A stretch of DNA of 64,000 nucleotides from positions 1-64,000 of the forward strand of contig MSJH02000656.1 in assembly GCA_001931875.2 (NCBI GenBank), written 5' to 3'. The translations under genes were made by a program, and so were the position numbers. Below, in pieces: positions 11,540 to 24,255 of this stretch. Position 1 is the stretch's first letter. Each line of letters opens with the position of its first letter. Under the pieces are notes generated by a model, which saw only the letters and a program-made list of their open reading frames with translations, was not told the origin of the DNA and made no database searches. This DNA is from Byssochlamys sp. IMV 00236. Its lineage: Eukaryota > Ascomycota > Eurotiomycetes > Eurotiales > Thermoascaceae.

Positions 11540-12874
11540 ATGGGCGAAGCAGAGCAACCAGCCCCAGTCGACAGCGGGCAAGATCTCCCGGTCACGAAGC
11601 GTACGGCCTTCGAAGAACCGAGTAGTGCAGCTCATGATGCGAAAAGAATGAAAAGCGCTCAGGATGGACCGACAGAATTGACACCAGATGTTACAACCCC
11701 AGCTATCAAACCTCCAGCTAAAAAACTGGAGAGTTGCTTTCCCCGAGAAGGTATGCCACCATCTTCACCTAAGTAATGTCAGGAAACGTTCCAATAATTG
11801 TACCCTACTCCGGAGTAAAGCCTGCGGTTATAGAAGAGCGAAACGGCGAGATTGAATTCAGAGTTGTCAACAATGATGGTTCCCAAGAAAGTACGATCAT
11901 CCTTACAGGGCTCAAATGCCTGTTTCAGAAGCAGCTTCCGAAGATGCCGAAGGATTACATTGCACGCCTTGTCTATGACCGCGCCCATCTACCTAATCTA
12001 TTGCCATTGTGAAAATGCCAATGGAGGTCATTGGTGGTATATCGTTTCGAGAATTCCGACATCGCAAGTTTGCCGAAATTGTCTTTTGCGCAGTCTCATC
12101 TGATCAGCAAGTAAAAGGCTATGGTGCACATCTTATGGCTCATTTAAAAGACTACGTCAAGGCTACTTCCCCGGTGATGCACTTTCTAACCTATGCTGAT
12201 AATTATGCCACTGGTTATCTTCAAAAACAAGGCTTTACCAAAGAGATCACCCTCGACAAGTCGATATGGATGGGCTATATCAAGGATTATGAAGGAGGCA
12301 CACTTATGCAATGCACCATGCTTCCCCGATTACGATATCTTGAAGTTGGCCGTATGTTGCTAAAACAGAAGGCAGCTGTCCAAGCCAAAATGCGTCTCTT
12401 AAGCAAAAGCCACATAATTCATCCACCACCTCCGCAATATGCCAACGGTGTTACTCCAATTAATCCGCTCTCCATCCCCGCCATTCGGGAAACTGGCTGG
12501 TCTCCAGAAATGGATGCATTAGCAAGGGAACCACGGCATGGACCACATTTTAATGAATTTCGACGATTTTTGAACCAAATCCAAAACCATAAACAGGCAT
12601 GGCCTTTCCTCAATCCGTCAACAGAGACGAAGTCCCTGACTATTACGATGTTATCACATCGCCAATGGATCTGTCGACTATGGAAGAAAAATTGGAGAAC
12701 GATGCTTATACTGCTCCAAAAGAACTTGTCCGCGATCTACAATTGATTTTCAGTAATTGTCGGCAGTATAATGATGCAACAACTGTCTATGCTAAGTGTG
12801 CGGCTAAGTTGGAGAAGTTCATGTGGAGCCTTATCAAGGAGATTCCGGAGTGGTATGAACTACTTGAAGAATGA
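11540..12874 (+). pseudogene. Gcn5-like histone acetyltransferase with bromodomain, frame-broken copy
   Basis: The translated pieces follow the fungal Gcn5 architecture: a variable N-terminus, a GNAT acetyltransferase domain, and a C-terminal bromodomain. The active-site glutamate context ([11 protein letters not shown]) and acetyl-CoA loop ([11 protein letters not shown]) are kept. The bromodomain keeps [10 protein letters not shown] and the Asn of CRQYND. One intron (11751-11815) can be spliced in frame. After HL at 11991, five extra bases (11992-11996) shift the frame before SIAIVK. Near 12612-12620 a base is missing between NP and VNRDEV, shifting the frame again. Neither break can be an intron. 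Compared with canonical Gcn5 the protein is clearly divergent throughout, so this looks like an old paralogue that lost its frame late, or a sequence with assembly errors. The start is taken at the ATG at 11540. The functional Gcn5 of the genome is presumably elsewhere. Confidence 0.8.
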
Positions 12875-13632
12875 TTGGTCTAGAGTGCCAACGGACAGCC
12901 AGATGGCGGCCGAGGTAGTATTAACATTTCGTATCGCCGAAGCCCTTCTATGAGTTGGAGTGCTTTTACCATACTACCATACTCGAATATTATAGAACGT
13001 GATACCCGTCTATCCGATTAAATCTCTCCCTCCTTTCGTCCAGGATATACATCGTATTTTTATCATTATACGCTATATGAAACCCCGTTATTTAAAAATA
13101 GCTATTGCTGATTGGTGTGATGGGCATGATGCTGCAAGCACCGACTGATTGATTATCTATGATCTTTCGGGATGCTGAGCTGAGCTGGCGCCCCCGCAAG
13201 GATGCCTGAGGCCGATGCCGAATTTACCTTTCCCCTCCAAAGCTGCTTGTGTGCCTCCAACGCTCTTGGAGAACCTACTACTGTACGTACGTTTCGCCTC
13301 TTAACTCAGTGCGCAAAAAGCACAAGTCCGGACGAGATCCAATAATAATTACACTCTCGTCCCTCACCTTCCCTTCCCCGCTCAGCCGCATGGTTTTTTG
13401 TTTACAGGCTGGTTTTTGTGGCGCCCCGGACAACTACATCCAATAGGTACCGGCTTTGGGCCAATTTCAACGCGACATAGACGCGGAGAAGTCGTCAACT
13501 TGCCTTTTTCCTGTCTGGGTAGTATTAGCAGTTTCTGGGATACTACCTAGCAGGCTTGGATAATCAACAAAGGACCCAGGGCAGAACGAGGTTCTCTTTT
13601 TCTTTCTTTCTTTTTTTTCTTTTTTGCCGGCG
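12875..13632. other. Intergenic, promoter side of NAA25
   Basis: No gene is seen. A pyrimidine-rich tract (TTTTTCTTTCTTTC) lies at about 13596-13626, directly before the NAA25 start codon, as is common in fungal leaders. Confidence 0.6.
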
Positions 13633-16600
13633 ATGTCGGCCTCGAATGATGCGGTGTTCCACCGGCGGAATAAGCAGATCCAGGATGCAATTGATGGGCA
13701 GAACCTAAAGCAAGCATTACAGCTATGTGAGAAGAGGATCAAGAAGGGTGAAGACACGAGATTTTTGAGGGTGTGTATGCTCTGGCTTTTGTTTGGTTCT
13801 GTGTCTTCGAATATCATATGATGCGGCTTCTTTCACTTCTGTCGTCTTGTCCTTCATTACAAGGACCGCCATTCTGTCCTCGCTTGGCTCAGTTATCCCG
13901 TATGGGCAGTACAAGCTAACTGGCCATGCAACGGCACAATAGGCATGGAAAGCTCATATCCTCTTCCGCCATACAGACGAAACACACCACCAGCGCGGCA
14001 TCGTCGAGACCCTTGACCTCTGTGACCTTGATCCTCCTACGACCGACCTTGATACCCTTGACATTCTCTATCAGACACTGCGGAAACTTGACGGCCATGA
14101 AGGGACGATGCGCACGCTGTGGGAGAAAGCTGCTAAAGCAAAGCCCCAGGATCTGGATATTCAGATGCGATGGTTCACATATGCTTTTGAGGGAGGGGAT
14201 TGGAAGTCGGCGCAGAAAGTGGGTGTTCTCTGGATATGCATTGGGGCACTTGTCTTTGCCTTGTCCAACTTCTTGACTGTTCCTGACCTCTATCTAGGCC
14301 GCCATGAGTCTCCAGAACAATTTCCCCAAGTCACGGAAGTACTATTTCTGGGCCATCTTCCTGTGCTATCTTATCACTGTCGACCCTGCAAGCTCAGAAG
14401 CAGATCGCAAGCTTTTCGGTACTCTTGCATACCGTATGATCTCTAAGGCTGCCGAGAGCGTGCCCTCTGACCCGGTAGGCATATTTTTTATTCCCCCTCA
14501 GAAAGCCCTTTCTTCAACAGGACTTCTTGTTTTTCATTTACATTTGGTCTGTTCTTTGACTTATGAAGATTATGGTTTCCGTACAGAAGGAATTGCTGAG
14601 TCCTCCTAGGGCTGTACAAACTGCCGAGGAATTGCTATTGCTTATCAAGATCTTCGAGAAGCAAGACCGCTACGCTGAAATTGTGAAAATTCTCGACAGC
14701 GAAAACCTCGGTATCAAATCTAGGATTGTCCAGAACGATTGGTCGTTTGTTCGCTCTAAGATCATTAGTCTGGAGAACGCCAAGTTGTGGAATGACGGAG
14801 CGGCCTTTGCTAAGAGTCTGTTGAGCGGTTCTGAGGATTCCATAGCTCTCAAGGAGAGTGATGATTGGGCCGTGTGGAACTTGCTACTGTCGGCGACGCA
14901 GAACGCTGAGAGAGACGAGTATGTATTCCTCGTTGCATGGAGAGTATAGTTGTGCTTACGCTAGTTTGCAGAGCGTGGCAAGAGACTCAGACATTTGTCG
15001 AGGAATTCATCCAGCGCCAACCGAAGTCGCGCAATGCACAACTAGCTTCCCTAGATCTTTCATATCGAAGGTTCCAGTCTGGGGGCAAAACAAGTGCAGA
15101 TCTCCTGTCTGCTTGCCAAACTTATTTCGACAGGAACCGGAAGAAACTATACTGTTTCGCTGACCTGAAAAAGTATCTCGTTGCTGTAGACAAAGATTCT
15201 CTGAACAAGTTCCTAGATCATGTCTCGCAAAATGTCAAAGACGATACCGCAGCGAAAGATGTGAGTAGCATCCTCTGGCCTGCTAGACTATGCCACTAAC
15301 AACGTAAAGGTCAATGATCCGTTTAAAGACGTTGCTCAGATAAACGCTCTCAAGTTCGAATACTGCTTTAAGCTCTCACCGAATGACAGCAGCGCCACAA
15401 AAGAACAGGTGGAGGACTTTGTTCTGCGCTGTCTTGAAGAATACCGGAAGATTGAGCGGCCTGATCGCAGCGAAGCTCCGTCTACTATCGAGAGTCAGCC
15501 AGGAGATGACCTCTGTCTTCTAGCTGCTACGAGCCTGATCCGCTTCGACGAGCAGGGGAAAGACGTGAACGTCAACAAGGCCCCGAGTCCGGTCTTGATA
15601 CGTGCTGGTGCGATTTTGGATCGTCTCCTTGTTGATTCACCGCATAACTACCAGGCTCTTCTGCTGCTGGTACGGATCTACCTCCTGTTGGGTGCTGGTT
15701 CCCTTGCCTTAAAGACCTTCAGCAAGCTCTCTGTCAAACAGATGCAGTACGAGACTGTTGCCCATAACTTGTACACGCGTCTGTCCACCATTCATCCTCA
15801 GTCAGCGCCGCCCATTGAGGGTGCCGAATACAAGGACTTCAACCCTCAGTCAGCACTGATACAGGCCCTCAACTTCTATCGAAATGCGGATATCACGACT
15901 GTGCGAAGCCGCACTAGCGGACTTGACTATGGAAGTTATGTCAATGTTCAAGGTAGTATCGATTTGCAAGACCGGCTAGGACGTAGTATTTGCAGGAAGA
16001 TGTGGGCCCTGGATGTACGACGCATGCAGAGGCTCGTCGGCGGAGACCCAACGAGTCGCTACGATGAGCTGGGTGAGTTAGCCTACATTCTTATTTAACT
16101 AGAAAGAGGCTCCAACTAACCACTATGGCGATCGATTACAGCACGGGACCCTTCGCCATTGGTCGACCAACGAACATTTGATGCGTTCATGAATTGCGAA
16201 GCCCCCGGCCTACCCACATTCGAGGAGCGAATGCGCCCCGGACCATTGCCTAAGGTGAATTAATTGTCTTAAGTCTCATACTGGCGACATCTAACAAGCA
16301 AACAGGAACACTGGGTGAAATCAGCTATGGTAGCAGACACGCTCTTCGTCCTTCTCAAGAACATAGCACTCCAGAAACCAGCAGGCCCTGAGGCGGACTT
16401 ACCTGCTCTCGAAGAGCTGCTGGGCTCGACACCGGAATCAGAAATGACTCCGACTGAGATAGAGCTGGCTAAGATCCATCTCGTCCTGCTAAAGATTACA
16501 TATTTCGTCAACGGTTCGAAATCTGTGTCAGGGGCTGACCTCGAACCTCTGCTCAGCCAAGTGGAAGAATGGCTCATGTCCATCTCTAAATCCATTTCCT

Positions 16601-17055
16601 CGGAGACGGCTAATGGCCCTGCCGCTTTTACTGATACAACCCTTACCGTACACTCCGAGAAGCCATCCGCACCATCCTGGCTATATCTCCACCGTAGCTT
16701 TTCTGTCCTCGAGACTCTCAGAGCTATTTCCCTTCTGGTGTCTGTATCTGCGAAGAAGACATCGAAAGCTACGAAGATCCCGAAAGAGCGCGCCGATCGC
16801 CTCTCCGCGCTTGCCCGGCAGGCTCACGAAACGATCAGATCGAACACCCGTGCTCTCAAATCCCGCATATCGGAACCTGGAGCTCTGGGTACACTGATTG
16901 ACCTCGTCACTAATGGTACGGCCGGTGAGACCGGTGAAGCATTGCGGACGCAGCTGGAAAATACGCTAGATACTGCTGCGTTGGAATTATACGTCGGTTC
17001 ATTGATGGAGAGTTGGGAAGAAGGACTTGACGGAGTTCTCAGTGTCACCGTTTGA
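13633..17055 (+). CDS. NatB N-terminal acetyltransferase auxiliary subunit (Mdm20/NAA25)
   Basis: Eight exons: 13633-13770, 13943-14218, 14298-14474, 14587-14918, 14972-15260, 15310-16072, 16142-16254 and 16306-17055. They close in frame to 945 residues, the usual length of fungal Mdm20. The N-terminal half is helical repeat (TPR-like) sequence, with phrases such as LKQALQLCEKRIKKGE and DLDIQMRWFTYAFEGGDW. The middle contains the family-like block SLDLSYRRF...ACQTYFDRNRKKLYCFADLKKYL. By family, Mdm20 holds the catalytic subunit Nat3 at the ribosome, and NatB acetylates nascent chains beginning Met-Asp, Met-Glu, Met-Asn or Met-Gln. Loss in yeast disturbs actin and mitochondrial inheritance. 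The first exon is short (46 codons) and the ATG is preceded by a pyrimidine tract. Assignment rests on overall architecture and remembered family sequence. Confidence 0.85.
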
Positions 17056-19266
17056 GACGTAACTATGAGATGGAGATGTTGAAGCATTCAATAGGTGCGA
17101 TGTAAAGGAAAAGCATTTGAGTGTCAACATTACAGTGAAGATGAACGTTTGACGATATCAAAAGCGTGTGTCCGTTGTGACGGATGTCAAGCTTTACTTT
17201 TTACTATTTCATGACATCAGCATATGAGCATAGTTATTCTATAAATGATGACTATGACAATTATATATTGGTACTTCCCAAAGAGTCGGTCTTTGATAAG
17301 CAGATTCTCAGCTCAGCCTTTTCACAAAGGGAGAATGGACATCATGGGTATCTCTGGCGCTGGAGACATATTACGAGTATGGTATAAGAGTAGCCATTCT
17401 GAGGACGAAAATGATCGATCGCCAGTAAACGCCTCAACTGCCCCGACCCAGACATGAAGCATGCGGGTAGGGAGCACTATTCATGCCTATTTCGCTCACG
17501 AGTGGCAATTCTCTGTTTTCTAGAATCCCCCTGCTACTCGAGTACTCCTCGAAAACGGCCTAAGAAAGATTAGACTTGCGAATGTGAAGACTGATCAGCG
17601 CACCCGAGCCGAGTAGTGGCCCGGACATAGAACATGATAGGTCTTCTCGTCATAAAGCCAAGATATTCTCACCAACCAGTAAGAACGGGTATTCGCATTT
17701 TTGTGTGAGAAAGGGGCCATTTATCTCGACTCTTTCAGGATCGAATGTGTACGATGTGTTATGTGGCCGAAAGAGGAACGAAAGCCGTTGGGCATATCCT
17801 TTCAGTACCTACCTAGGTATCAGGTATTTTCCGGAGAGGGAAGGTCGCGATACACGTCTGTTTGTCCGATTCATCGAGTCGAGAATCGGAATGGATGGTG
17901 GTCATTGTGAATAGATTTCCGTAGCAGTTCCTTTAGGTACTTTGGCGTCATCTAGTTTCACGAAATCATGTATGCTGTCAGACAGGGTGCCATAAAAATG
18001 TACGGTACTCTAGTGATCTGTGTGCCCCATGTCCAACGCGGGCCGCAGCATTAGGTACTGTACATACTTAGACGCAATCGGCGCTATTAACGTAACAGGG
18101 CTTGTCGAAGCCCTGGGCCTTTTCCATTCTTTGCAAGGCGGATCTCAAAAGTGCCTTGTCTCACTCAGTCATGGAGGGGTTGAGCATCGGTGGAACACCG
18201 TAATGAATGGTGACACCATCAAATGATTTGGCGCAGTACCATGTGCCTGTCGAGCCACACTGATCGGGTCACAGGGGCGGATGCCGCTGGAATAAACAGC
18301 GAGATAGCATACCTCTAACTATGCAGTTCCTGACTATGATGGTGAAGGCTGCAACCAAGCAGCGAGTTATCTCTGTTTTCGACCGTTCGGAATGTTTCAG
18401 CAGGCAGATTGCTCAGCCACTGGGGCTGATCACTCCACGCCGCATGGTCTTGACGGCGTTTCACGACCGGGATAATGCGTCTCTTTTCTCATGCATGGGG
18501 AAGACTTGTCTATCATATCAACGTGGCACCAAAATCGAGGCTAGTTTCTGCAGGGATCACTTGGTGACCGGACAAGCACATATCTGGCTCGTCAAGCTAG
18601 TTTTGCGTTTGCCTTTCCTTGGAATTTCCCTCGTGCTTTCGCCATTTTAGTATGGTCTTTCGATGCAACCATCCATAACGCCTGGCAGACCCTATCCAGG
18701 GATCATATCAACTACAGGCCCCATGAATAATGTGTTTTGTCTGCATAACAAGGAGAAAAGAACATGTGCATCACACAACCTCTACTAAGCCTCAAATTGG
18801 GCAAGATGTGTACGGAGTACTCCCCTGTCCTTGGTCATAGTTACTCCAGCTCTCGGTCCGCGTCTTTCTCCAATCGTAGCGCAAAGGTCCCTCAACTCGA
18901 AGAATTATTAGTCGATTTCCTGTATGCATCCGGGAGCAACCACATCTATCAATCACGGCAGTTGAACAAGGGGAACAGAAGCAACAAACGAGTTAACCTT
19001 GCAAATCCCCACGGGCTCGACCTTCAGGAGATCGGCAGTTAGCATGTCGAATTTTATTTTCTGGAAAGTTGTTATATGCAGAAAATATATTCTCCTCGGA
19101 CCTCATAAAGTGCACATTATCCTTGAAATGGTGGTGAACCAGTTCCATCATATTCTGTCGATTTTATCCCGCTGTCCTACAGTCCACCAAAGTGTCGAAA
19201 CCCTCTTCTTTTCTTGCAGATGACCACATAATTTGGGATACTCGCTCATTGAGTTGTGCCAGAAAG
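17056..19266. other. Intergenic, about 2.2 kb, no gene seen
   Basis: Both strands carry only short frames without motifs or plausible splice partners. The region separates NAA25 from the PTH11-like gene. No repeat structure was obvious. Confidence 0.5.
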
Positions 19267-20971
19267 ATGGCACCTCTCTCCGACCGAGAGACACTGCAGT
19301 CTTTGCGAGCCCGGCAAAGTCACGACTATCGTAACTCGATCCGTCATTGGGACGTTATGTGCCAGGCTATCTGTCTAAGTATAAGTACTATTCTTGTGCT
19401 GTTGCGGCTGTGGACGAAGCTCCACATTGTGCGGGCTCCTGGATGGGAGGACTGTATGTTGATCCCTTTGTCATTTGGATGTAATTCAATGGGTCTAATT
19501 GAAGTATTTTGGACAGGCACGTCTGTGATGTCTTTGGTACGACAGGAATTCGATCACCGTGAAGGAATATATCTGGACAGTATCACTGACAAGAGCATTC
19601 GCCTTAGCTTGGAATAATAGCGTATAGTGTCATCTCACTCGAAGCAGATAAGCATGGAAGCGGTGTTCACCAGTCGCAAGTAACCCCAGAGGATCTTAGA
19701 TACTACGCGCAGGTGAGTCAAAACTTTTCTTAGGTGTCCCACAGGATTCGATAATCTAAGATTAGATTACATTTACTGACTAGAATCACTACTACACAGC
19801 TTGCAAATATCTCCCAGATTATATACGGCCCCTTGATCTTTGTAGCGAAGTTGTCAATTCTATTGCTATATCTGCGCGCCTTCACACCAAGTCGACCCGG
19901 AAAGACGTTCTATGCTATTCATTTTCTCCTCTGGTTCAACTTGCTCTTCTACACTGCAAATACACTCACCAAGGTCTTTCAATGCGTACCTCGTGCTAAG
20001 ATTTGGGATCCAGAGACTCCTGGCCGATGTGTCAATGTTAATGCGTTGATCCAAACCAGCGCGGGATTGAATGTCTTTTCAGACTTCTCGCTATTGGTCT
20101 TGCCGATCGTGGCAATATGGAAGCTGCACATGAAGACTTCTCAAAAGATTGGTATATCTGCAGTGTTTGCTGCAGGGCTATTGTATGTTTTGAACTTTTT
20201 ATTTTCGCCCCCTGTTGCACATATTTCGCATCAATCGGCCGGCCCAAAGAGAGTGTTGCTTCTCTGAAAAACAATTCTGAGTACTAAGCAAATCATCGAC
20301 AGTGGGTGCATATCAAGTATCATGCGTCTTGTCATCGGTATCGAGAAGCAAGGAACCCAAGATAAAACATATGACTGGTTTCCAGAATTTCTTTGGACGT
20401 GAGTTCCGCCATCCCATCTTTTCTTTTTCTTAAGACCAGCCTCATTTCTATCAGCCTGATTCATCCAAGTATCCCCGACGGACCGTCTCTAATATTCACC
20501 TCCAAAAACAGGTCAGCCGAAATCACATCTGCCATAATCACATCCTGTCTTCCCGCGCTTCCGAATTTTTTCCGCCATTACTTCCGCAAAGCCAGAACAC
20601 CGAACAGGAACAGCCAGCATCAGACAAATTCGACAAACAGACATCCATATAGCAGGAATCACTTCAACTCCACTCCGCATAGTCATCTTGGAGTACCTTG
20701 GTACCATCGCAATCCCAGCGACGACGATCTTCTTCCCCACAGCTACTACATGGAGTTGGACGAAGCCAAACCCAGTCTCAGCCCGGGTGCGGTTGTCAAA
20801 ACGGAAATCATAGCTGAATCCAGACCAGAATCGAGGGATTATCCACCGTCGATTTCCTCTGTCAATGCGAGGGAGGAAGGAGAACGACAATGCCCGTCTA
20901 GTCGCAATGGGATTTTGAAGACTGTCCAGGTGGAAATTCAAACTACGGATGAGGAGCGCGCGACTTCATGA
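19267..20971 (+). CDS. PTH11-like seven-transmembrane protein (fungal rhodopsin-domain family)
   Basis: Six exons: 19267-19453, 19517-19536, 19608-19712, 19800-20182, 20303-20398 and 20512-20971. They give 416 residues with every junction in phase. The order of membrane segments fits the fungal rhodopsin-domain family: an N-terminal helix (ICLSISTILVLLRLW), the APGWEDC turn, a second helix spanning two junctions (LGIIAYSVISL), the DKHGSGVHQ loop, IFVAKLSILLLYLR, LLWFNLLFYTANTL, the CxxxxxWDPETPGRC loop, then FSDFSLLVLPIVAIWKL, GCISSIMRLVIGI and AIITSCLPALPNFFR. The cytoplasmic tail of about 120 residues is Ser/Asn-rich. Members act as putative G-protein-coupled or surface-sensing receptors; Pth11 of Magnaporthe is the named case. 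The ligand here is unknown. Exon 2 is only 20 nt. Confidence 0.85.
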
Positions 20972-21502
20972 TACGATGATGTATCGATCTATCGATTTTG
21001 TAGATTATGCACTGTACAGTAGTGGCATATAAAACTAGCAAGCGAGGCTGGTACCTTGCATAGCTAGATTACCAAACAAACTCTTATAAAAGGGGGCAGA
21101 AAATGAAAATTACATGCATTTAATTGAATTCATAAATTGAAACCCAGATGCATCGCCAAGTCGTCCTGGCCCGCATCTAAGCGCAACTATGAGCCACTTT
21201 CAGAGTGATGTTCTTCATAATTCGAAATTCCCGACGTTTTTGCTATCCTCATTGGCCAACTCTGGTTTTACTCAATTTCTCCCCACCAAGATCTTTCGAA
21301 GATTGTCCTAATTCGTACCCCGACAGCCAAGACATGGGACTAGGTATAATATTAAGCCAAAGTTCCGCATCAAAGAACCCCCGTTTTATCGCTGGGAGGA
21401 AGGTACAGAGGATAAAGCAGTTTTTTGTTGATCTACGTTCTACTCTTTCGTGACAAGATTATCCTGCCTCTTGCATAGTCTTCCATTCTGACGGTGTCCA
21501 AA
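20972..21502. other. Intergenic between two plus-strand genes
   Basis: It holds the 3' flank of the PTH11-like gene and the promoter of the kinase-like gene. No coding region or repeat is seen. Confidence 0.6.
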
Positions 21503-22819
21503 ATGGCCTCTCCGCAAGCAAGAACTGATGATATGTCTACTGCTATATGGAAAGAGATATCGAACACTCCTTACGCATGCTCCTCGCTGACACGACTTAC
21601 CGGTGGGACGGGCAATTATGTCTACCGCGGTACTCTTTCGCATCCTCTTCAGGATGGAACTAGAACTGTCGTTATCAAACATGCCGAAGATTATGTGGCT
21701 TCTCAGCCGGAGTTTAAATTATCTACTACACGTTGTGTAAGTTTGTATTCCCGTATGGTGTTCTATAGACCTTGGGTTTCTCTGCGCTTTTGTATTTCTC
21801 TATTCAGGGGGGAAAGGGTACAGCAACGCATCTAACATCACCTTTCAGCGAGCCGAGGAATACATGCTTAATGCCCTAAACGATCTTCCAAAACAAGTCG
21901 AGGGAAATGTCTCCGTGAAATCACCGCGTCTCTTCCATTTCAATCAGCAAACCAATACGCATATCATGGAAGATCTACCGAATGCGCTCGACTTGAAGAC
22001 CTTTCTCCGATCGTCTGCTGCGTCAACGCTATCGGAGCCTTCTGCTACAGCCATCGGACATGCTATTGGAAAGTGGCTAGCGTCTTTTCATACTTGGGGC
22101 TCGGCGCCAGAGAGATCTGATCTGGTAGTTGAGATCGAGAAAAATCAACTCATGAAGGAGCTGAAGTATCAGATTAATTATGAGGTATTGATTCAGACTA
22201 TTGATAATTTCCCTGATATTCTTGAGGCGAGTAGGGGAGTGTTTGAAAAAGTGAAAAGTCTCGCAAAGGAGGAGTTGGAGAGGAAGAAAGATGAGGATGG
22301 CATTGGGTTAATCCATGGTGATTTCTGGACGGGGAAGTAAGTGATTATATGAACAATATACATATATTGCCCCAAGCTTTCTACTGGATAACATGGACTA
22401 ATCGTTATAATAATAGCATTCTACTTCCCAACGCTTCCAACCCCGACGAGTCCCCTGTTACTATCTTCATCACAGACTGGGAACTTTCTCAAGTGTGCAT
22501 CCGCGCATTAGATCTCGGCCAGATGATTGCAGAGCTATACGAGCTAAAACATTTCAAGGATATCGATGCAGGTGTGTGGATTCTTCAGGGATTTGTAGCC
22601 GGGTATCATCTACCGCTGAGCGATGAAGTCGCCTTTCGCACGGTGATCCATGTCGGTGTGCATTTGGTTTGCTGGGGAAGTAGGGTGCCAGACTGGGGTA
22701 CACAGGAGCAGGTACGGGATCTAGTGAAGATTGGGAGGGATTTCATTGTGAAGGGATGGGAGAAGGATAGGAAGTGGCTTGAAGGTGGAGTGTTGGGATG
22801 TTTGTTTGGGGGTAGATAG
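21503..22819 (+). CDS. APH-type small-molecule kinase-like protein
   Basis: Three exons: 21503-21736, 21849-22336 and 22417-22819, 374 residues, in frame. The kinase-like fold of the aminoglycoside/choline/methylthioribose kinase group is shown by a glycine turn (LTGGTGNYVYRG), a lysine in VVIKHAEDY for ATP, the Brenner motif HGDFWTGN with catalytic Asp two residues before W (H234, D236), and DWE near 261 as the metal-binding counterpart of DFG. The HGDFWTGN motif is split by the second intron and is restored exactly by splicing. Later helices (GQMIAELYELKHF) fit the C-lobe. Such fungal proteins phosphorylate unknown small metabolites; there is no reason to call it an antibiotic-resistance gene. 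The ATG at 21503 gives a normal N-lobe. Confidence 0.85.
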
Positions 22820-24255
22820 GAGGAAAATGCATGGTCCAAGGAGAATATTGGAAAATAAATGTGTAAATAGGCAAAGAGGTTGTATTGGTTAAATGTGCTA
22901 TATGATCTTTCTTTCCCATGTGTGTTGGCAATTAGATGCGGGGTTGGTCTTCGCATACCTACCTAGGTAGAGTAGCAGCTTATCATTTAGTTCGACTGCT
23001 CCCGATTAGGTATACAGCTCGCGACAACTATACTGTCGACTCATGTTATACCAGATATTCCGACAGATAGACAAGGCCAGTCTGGGTATACTCATATCCA
23101 GTATGGACAGGGAGGTTGACGCCATTCATCGTTCTCATTGTTGCGATTGTCGCTTTGATGTTCCCCACTCGAATCCCGCAGACTTGGTCAACATCCACGG
23201 AGTCCATTGCATATACAGATGTACCAAGTGGCTTAGCACAGTGTGCGCTGAACCACATACGTCCGCATATTTATACTGAGTTGGCACTGGTCTTATACCA
23301 AGACTGGGTTGTCAAGACGCTAACGGAAGCAGAAATATGAGGGATAAATTTTCACAAAACGCGTGTATTACTGCAACATGCCACTGAGAGGCAGAGAACA
23401 TGAGGCAGACAACCGGTCCTTTCATAATCTGAGAGATTCCTGCTATGACACAACCAGCAAGACATGTCCCACCATGGAGCGTCAGCGGAGAAGGGGAGTG
23501 CCATGGAAATCAGGGCTAACGATCTCGAATCGCATATCAATCTCAAGCTATCATGATCTAGCGGGAAACGCAATAAGGACCATGAGGTGATAAAACGAGA
23601 TAATCCCGCATCGACTGTCCGCAGCGACTGTCCCTCACTTAGTACTATAGATAGCCCTTCCCAGCAGTTGTAACTAATGCCTTCACTAGAGCGATACCAG
23701 ACCTGTTTGCGATTGCGATTGCGATTACGTGTCTAGTTACCCAGTCAGCCATCCCTATATCCAGCGTCCATTCTCTGCAGTTGTGGTAATGTTATTCTCG
23801 AGCGGCCCTTCCACTATGACCTTCCACTTACTTTTTTTCTCATCCGTCGTTCGTTACGTCTATTCGATGCTGTTGTCATATGGGAATACCAATCAGTGAT
23901 AACTATGAGATACTGTGTGCTCAGTGAATAGTCTTCACCCCTTGATAATTGTATTGAATTCCATCATGGCTCCATCACTGTGGGAACTTAGCGTTCAAGT
24001 TGCATGAATACACCTGTCAAAGCAGTCCTGTGAATAAGGAATTCACTGTCTTGCAGTTATTGTTATTGATAGTATATATTCGCTTAATGCTCTCAACTCG
24101 ATTCCTTTCCTTCATTCCTCTACCTCTGACATTCTATCCTCTTGGCGCCCACCTGGGATTTTTCTTTTTAGTCTGCATCACTACACTGCTGCCTGATTCA
24201 GTCTACAAGATGTTTCTACGAAACTTATGCAACATCTTCTGCGGCCAGGTCAACC
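22820..24255. other. Intergenic, about 1.4 kb, no gene seen
   Basis: There are short overlapping frames on both strands and no motifs. A long pyrimidine-rich leader (about 24060-24180) precedes the next start codon. Confidence 0.5.

Noticed and set aside
21503..22819. Reading the APH-type protein as an antibiotic-resistance enzyme
   Set aside because: The HGDxxxxN and DWE motifs define a broad kinase fold; fungal members act on other small molecules and nothing here indicates aminoglycosides.
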